Below are positions 61,735 through 64,000 of a stretch of DNA of 64,000 nt, piece after piece. Origin of the DNA: Lentibacillus sp. CBA3610 (GTDB taxonomy: Bacteria > Bacillota > Bacilli > Bacillales > Amphibacillaceae); NCBI RefSeq assembly GCF_013373365.1, contig NZ_CP035925.1, positions 62,001-126,000 on the forward strand, in the 5' to 3' direction. The position numbers and the translations under genes are program-made. The notes under the pieces were generated by a model that did no database searches, was not told the DNA's origin, and saw nothing but the letters and a program-made list of their open reading frames with translations. Positions within the stretch are counted from its first letter, which is position 1; each line of letters opens with the position of its first letter.

Positions 61735-63177
61735 ATGAGTATTACGTCTGTGATTAAAAGTATTCAGGATATTATGCGCCAGGACGTTGGTGTTGATGGG
61801 GATGCCCAGCGAATTGGCCAGTTAGTCTGGATGATTTTTCTAAAAATATTCGACGATAAAGAAATAGAACTGGAGCTGCTGGATGATAGCTACCAATCCC
61901 CGATCCCGGAACACATCAGGTGGCGAAATTGGGCAGCAGATGATGAGGGGATGACGGGAGATGAATTACTGGCGTTTGTAAATGATGAATTATTCCCAGC
62001 ATTAAAAGAATTGGAAGTAACCGAAGTCCATTCACGTGCCAATATGGTTCGTTCGGTCTTTGATGATGCTTATAACTATATGAAATCAGGGACGTTGATT
62101 CGTCAAGTTGTGAATAAAATTAACGAAATAGATTTTAATAGCTCTGAAGATCGTCATCTGTTCAACGATTTCTATGAAACATTCCTAAAAGACCTGCAAA
62201 GCGCCGGCAACAGTGGCGAGTACTACACACCACGTGCCGTAACCCAATTTGCCGTGGATATGGTCAATCCGAAATTAGGTGAAAAGATACTTGATCCTGC
62301 CTGCGGGACAGGTGGTTTTTTAACCAGTTCAATCGATCACTTGAGAAAACAGGCCCAAACAGTCGACGAACGCCAAACCTTTCAAGATACAGTCTTGGGA
62401 ATTGAAAAGAAACCATTGCCGCATTTGCTCGGTGTTACGAACTTGATATTGAATGATATTGAAGTGCCTAAAATACGTCGTGATAATTCTTTAGCGCAGC
62501 CATTACGTAATTATTCCAGAAAAGATAAAGTCGATATTGTCGTCACTAATCCCCCATTTGGCGGGACAGAAGAAGACGGCATTCAAGCGAACTTCCCAAA
62601 TAATTTTCGAACCAAGGAAACAGCCGATTTATTCATGGTGTTGATTATGACGTTGTTAAAAGATAATGGACGTGGCGCCATTGTTTTACCTGATGGCTTT
62701 TTGTTTGGCGATGACGGTGTTAAGTATCGGATAAAGGAAAGGTTGCTGACAGAATTTAACCTGCACACGATTGTCCGATTACCGCATAACGTATTTTCAC
62801 CGTACACAAATATTCGTACGAATGTGTTGTTTTTTGAAAAAGGGAAACCGACAGAGGAAGTTTGGTATTATGAACATCCTTATCCTGAAGGGCAAAAAAG
62901 CTATTCCAAAACTAAGCCGATTCGTATCGAGGAATTTGACCGTGAAAAAGCCTGGTGGAATAACCGCGAAGAAAATGAATACGCCTGGAAAGTGTCAATC
63001 GACGGAATAAAAGAACGTGATTATAACCTGGATATCAAAAATCCTTATACGGAAGAAGAGGAATATTTAGATCCGGAAGAAGCTTTAGCACGTTATCAGA
63101 AAGCGAAAGCGGATGTGAAAGAAACCAAGCAAAAATTGGCAGATGAACTCGCTTCCATCATGAAAGAGGTGTTTTGA
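61735..63177 (+). CDS. hsdM: Type I DNA methyltransferase, M subunit
   Basis: 480 residues. N-terminal helical HsdM domain (DAQRIGQLVWMIFLKIFDDK), then the gamma-class adenine-N6 methyltransferase: motif I LDPACGTGGFLTSSIDHL, preceded by GEYYTPRAVTQFAVDMVNPK, and motif IV VTNPPFGG. The C-terminal coiled coil (ARYQKAKADVKETKQKLADE) contacts HsdS. Its TGA overlaps the ATG of hsdS by one base, so M and S are coupled. ATG 61735 follows GGGAGAGG. Confidence 0.94.
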   Translation: MSITSVIKSIQDIMRQDVGVDGDAQRIGQLVWMIFLKIFDDKEIELELLDDSYQSPIPEHIRWRNWAADDEGMTGDELLAFVNDELFPALKELEVTEVHSRANMVRSVFDDAYNYMKSGTLIRQVVNKINEIDFNSSEDRHLFNDFYETFLKDLQSAGNSGEYYTPRAVTQFAVDMVNPKLGEKILDPACGTGGFLTSSIDHLRKQAQTVDERQTFQDTVLGIEKKPLPHLLGVTNLILNDIEVPKIRRDNSLAQPLRNYSRKDKVDIVVTNPPFGGTEEDGIQANFPNNFRTKETADLFMVLIMTLLKDNGRGAIVLPDGFLFGDDGVKYRIKERLLTEFNLHTIVRLPHNVFSPYTNIRTNVLFFEKGKPTEEVWYYEHPYPEGQKSYSKTKPIRIEEFDREKAWWNNREENEYAWKVSIDGIKERDYNLDIKNPYTEEEEYLDPEEALARYQKAKADVKETKQKLADELASIMKEVF

Positions 63178-64000
63178 TGGAACTTCTTTTAAAACACTTT
63201 GAAGAGATGGTTCAGACGGAAAAAGATGTGGAAGAATTGAAACAGAAAATTTTGGACTTAGCGATAAGAGGGAAATTAGTTCCACAGAATAAAAATGAAA
63301 TGCTTGCTTTAAAGCAATTGGAAAATGAGGAAAAACTCAGTGAAAAAGTACTTCAAATAACAGAAAAGCCTTTTGATTTACCAAGTAACTGGACTTGGGT
63401 ACACATGGGAGACATAATGAATATTGGTTCTTCAAAAAGAGTTAGACAAGCTGATTGGAGAAATTCAGGGATACCTTTCTACCGGGCTCGAGAGATTGTG
63501 AAATTATCAAAAAATGGCTTTGTTGACAATGAATTATTTATTTCTAAGGATCATTATCTTAAATTAAAAGACACTTTTGGAGTACCAATGAAAAATGATT
63601 TAATGGTAACTGGAGTAGGTACAATAGGGGTTACCTATGTAGTAAAAGAGCCTGATGAATTCTACTATAAGGATGCAAGTGTACTATGCTTTAGTAATAT
63701 TTATAATATTAATCCAGAGTTTGTAAAATTATTTATGCATTCAAACTTTGCTAAAAACCAGATAACCAAGGATGCAATGGGAACAACTGTTAGTACTCTA
63801 ACAATTAAAAGAGCAAAAAATTTAGCTTTTCCTTTGCCACCATTCAATGAACAAAATCGTATAGTTAATAGGGTAAACCAATTGTTTGCTATTTGTGATC
63901 AACTGCATACACAAATAGAATTGGAAAAACAATCATCAGACAAATTTAATACTAATCTTTTTTCACGTATACAAGATGCATCCAATCCTTCTCAAAAAGA
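63177..64000 (+). CDS. hsdS: Type I specificity subunit, N-terminal ~274 residues (cut by window edge)
   Basis: ATGA overlap with hsdM. The N-terminal KQKILDLAIRGKLVPQNKNE is the conserved distal region. The first target-recognition domain starts at FDLPSNWTWVHMGDIM, with RAREIVKL and later VSTLTIKRAKNLAFPLPPFN. The central conserved coiled-coil region follows (ERIV-like NRIVNRVNQLFAICDQLHTQ, near 63858). The recognition domain is more AT-rich than hsdR and hsdM, which is common because these domains are exchanged between strains. The second recognition domain lies beyond the window, so completeness cannot be tested. Confidence 0.9.
   Translation, partial: MELLLKHFEEMVQTEKDVEELKQKILDLAIRGKLVPQNKNEMLALKQLENEEKLSEKVLQITEKPFDLPSNWTWVHMGDIMNIGSSKRVRQADWRNSGIPFYRAREIVKLSKNGFVDNELFISKDHYLKLKDTFGVPMKNDLMVTGVGTIGVTYVVKEPDEFYYKDASVLCFSNIYNINPEFVKLFMHSNFAKNQITKDAMGTTVSTLTIKRAKNLAFPLPPFNEQNRIVNRVNQLFAICDQLHTQIELEKQSSDKFNTNLFSRIQDASNPSQK

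Noticed and set aside
1..64000. CRISPR arrays, prophage genes, tRNA or rRNA genes
   Set aside because: I saw no regularly spaced repeats, no phage structural genes and no tRNA-like cloverleaf; a dedicated tRNA scan could not be run.

Overview
The window looks like a low-GC, Gram-positive, Bacillaceae-type chromosome. Ribosome binding sites are strong (AGGAGG-like), GTG and TTG starts are frequent, solute-binding proteins are lipoproteins with a lipobox, catabolite-responsive (CRE) boxes are present, and a TPP riboswitch precedes tenA. Genus cannot be fixed from the sequence alone; a halotolerant relative of Virgibacillus or Oceanobacillus is my guess. Most of the window is an accessory catabolic region: transporters, hydrolases, CoA-dependent dicarboxylate enzymes and their regulators. 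It is bounded on the right by a type I restriction-modification locus.

Layout. 0-2.3 kb: the 5' end of tenA with its TPP riboswitch, then three decayed genes (a type I holin-like toxin with an antisense promoter, a small lipoprotein, an alpha/beta hydrolase). 2.8-9.2 kb: a MocR-type regulator divergent from a five-gene branched-chain-amino-acid-type ABC importer. 9.2-12.7 kb: an ISL3-type transposase remnant, an SCP2-like protein with an alpha/beta hydrolase, and decayed sequence. 12.7-23.7 kb: aldehyde and alcohol dehydrogenases, an unrecognised 162-residue protein, a sodium:solute symporter with a 30-residue membrane partner, a YfcC-type carrier and three M20 peptidases (one frameshifted). 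24-34.4 kb: a TRAP transporter (dctM frameshifted), a CitE-like acyl-CoA lyase, a DASS carrier, a SucCD-like CoA ligase, a close match to D-tartrate dehydratase, a carboxymuconolactone decarboxylase-like protein and a tartronate-semialdehyde-reductase-like enzyme. 34.5-47.5 kb: an amidase, a second symporter with its own small partner, fumarase C, acyl-CoA dehydrogenase, MmgE/PrpD, a broken GntR regulator, class III CoA-transferase, MaoC hydratase, broken class I fumarase/tartrate dehydratase subunits and a second acyl-CoA dehydrogenase. 47.6-59.2 kb: aldo/keto reductase, a second MocR regulator divergent from a class III aminotransferase, hydantoinase A/B-type genes (B frameshifted), an amino acid permease and a RclA-like flavoprotein. 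59.3-64 kb: hsdR, hsdM and partial hsdS.

How the parts fit. CoA-transferase, MaoC hydratase, CitE-like lyase, MmgE/PrpD, acyl-CoA dehydrogenase and TRAP transporter are together the parts list of the itaconate (Rip/Ict-Ich-Ccl) cluster known from Pseudomonas aeruginosa and Yersinia. Here they lie in a Gram-positive setting, in two blocks. A shared operator, TTGTATCCAAT, placed just downstream of a sigma-A type -10 box, recurs at several promoters (aldehyde dehydrogenase region, TRAP, fumC, CoA-transferase; a variant at the GntR gene). This suggests one regulon, and the only GntR/FCD regulator in the window is a pseudogene.

Reading-frame lesions are concentrated in a minority of genes, while long neighbours are intact. 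This looks like genuine decay, although the single-lesion genes could still be sequence errors.
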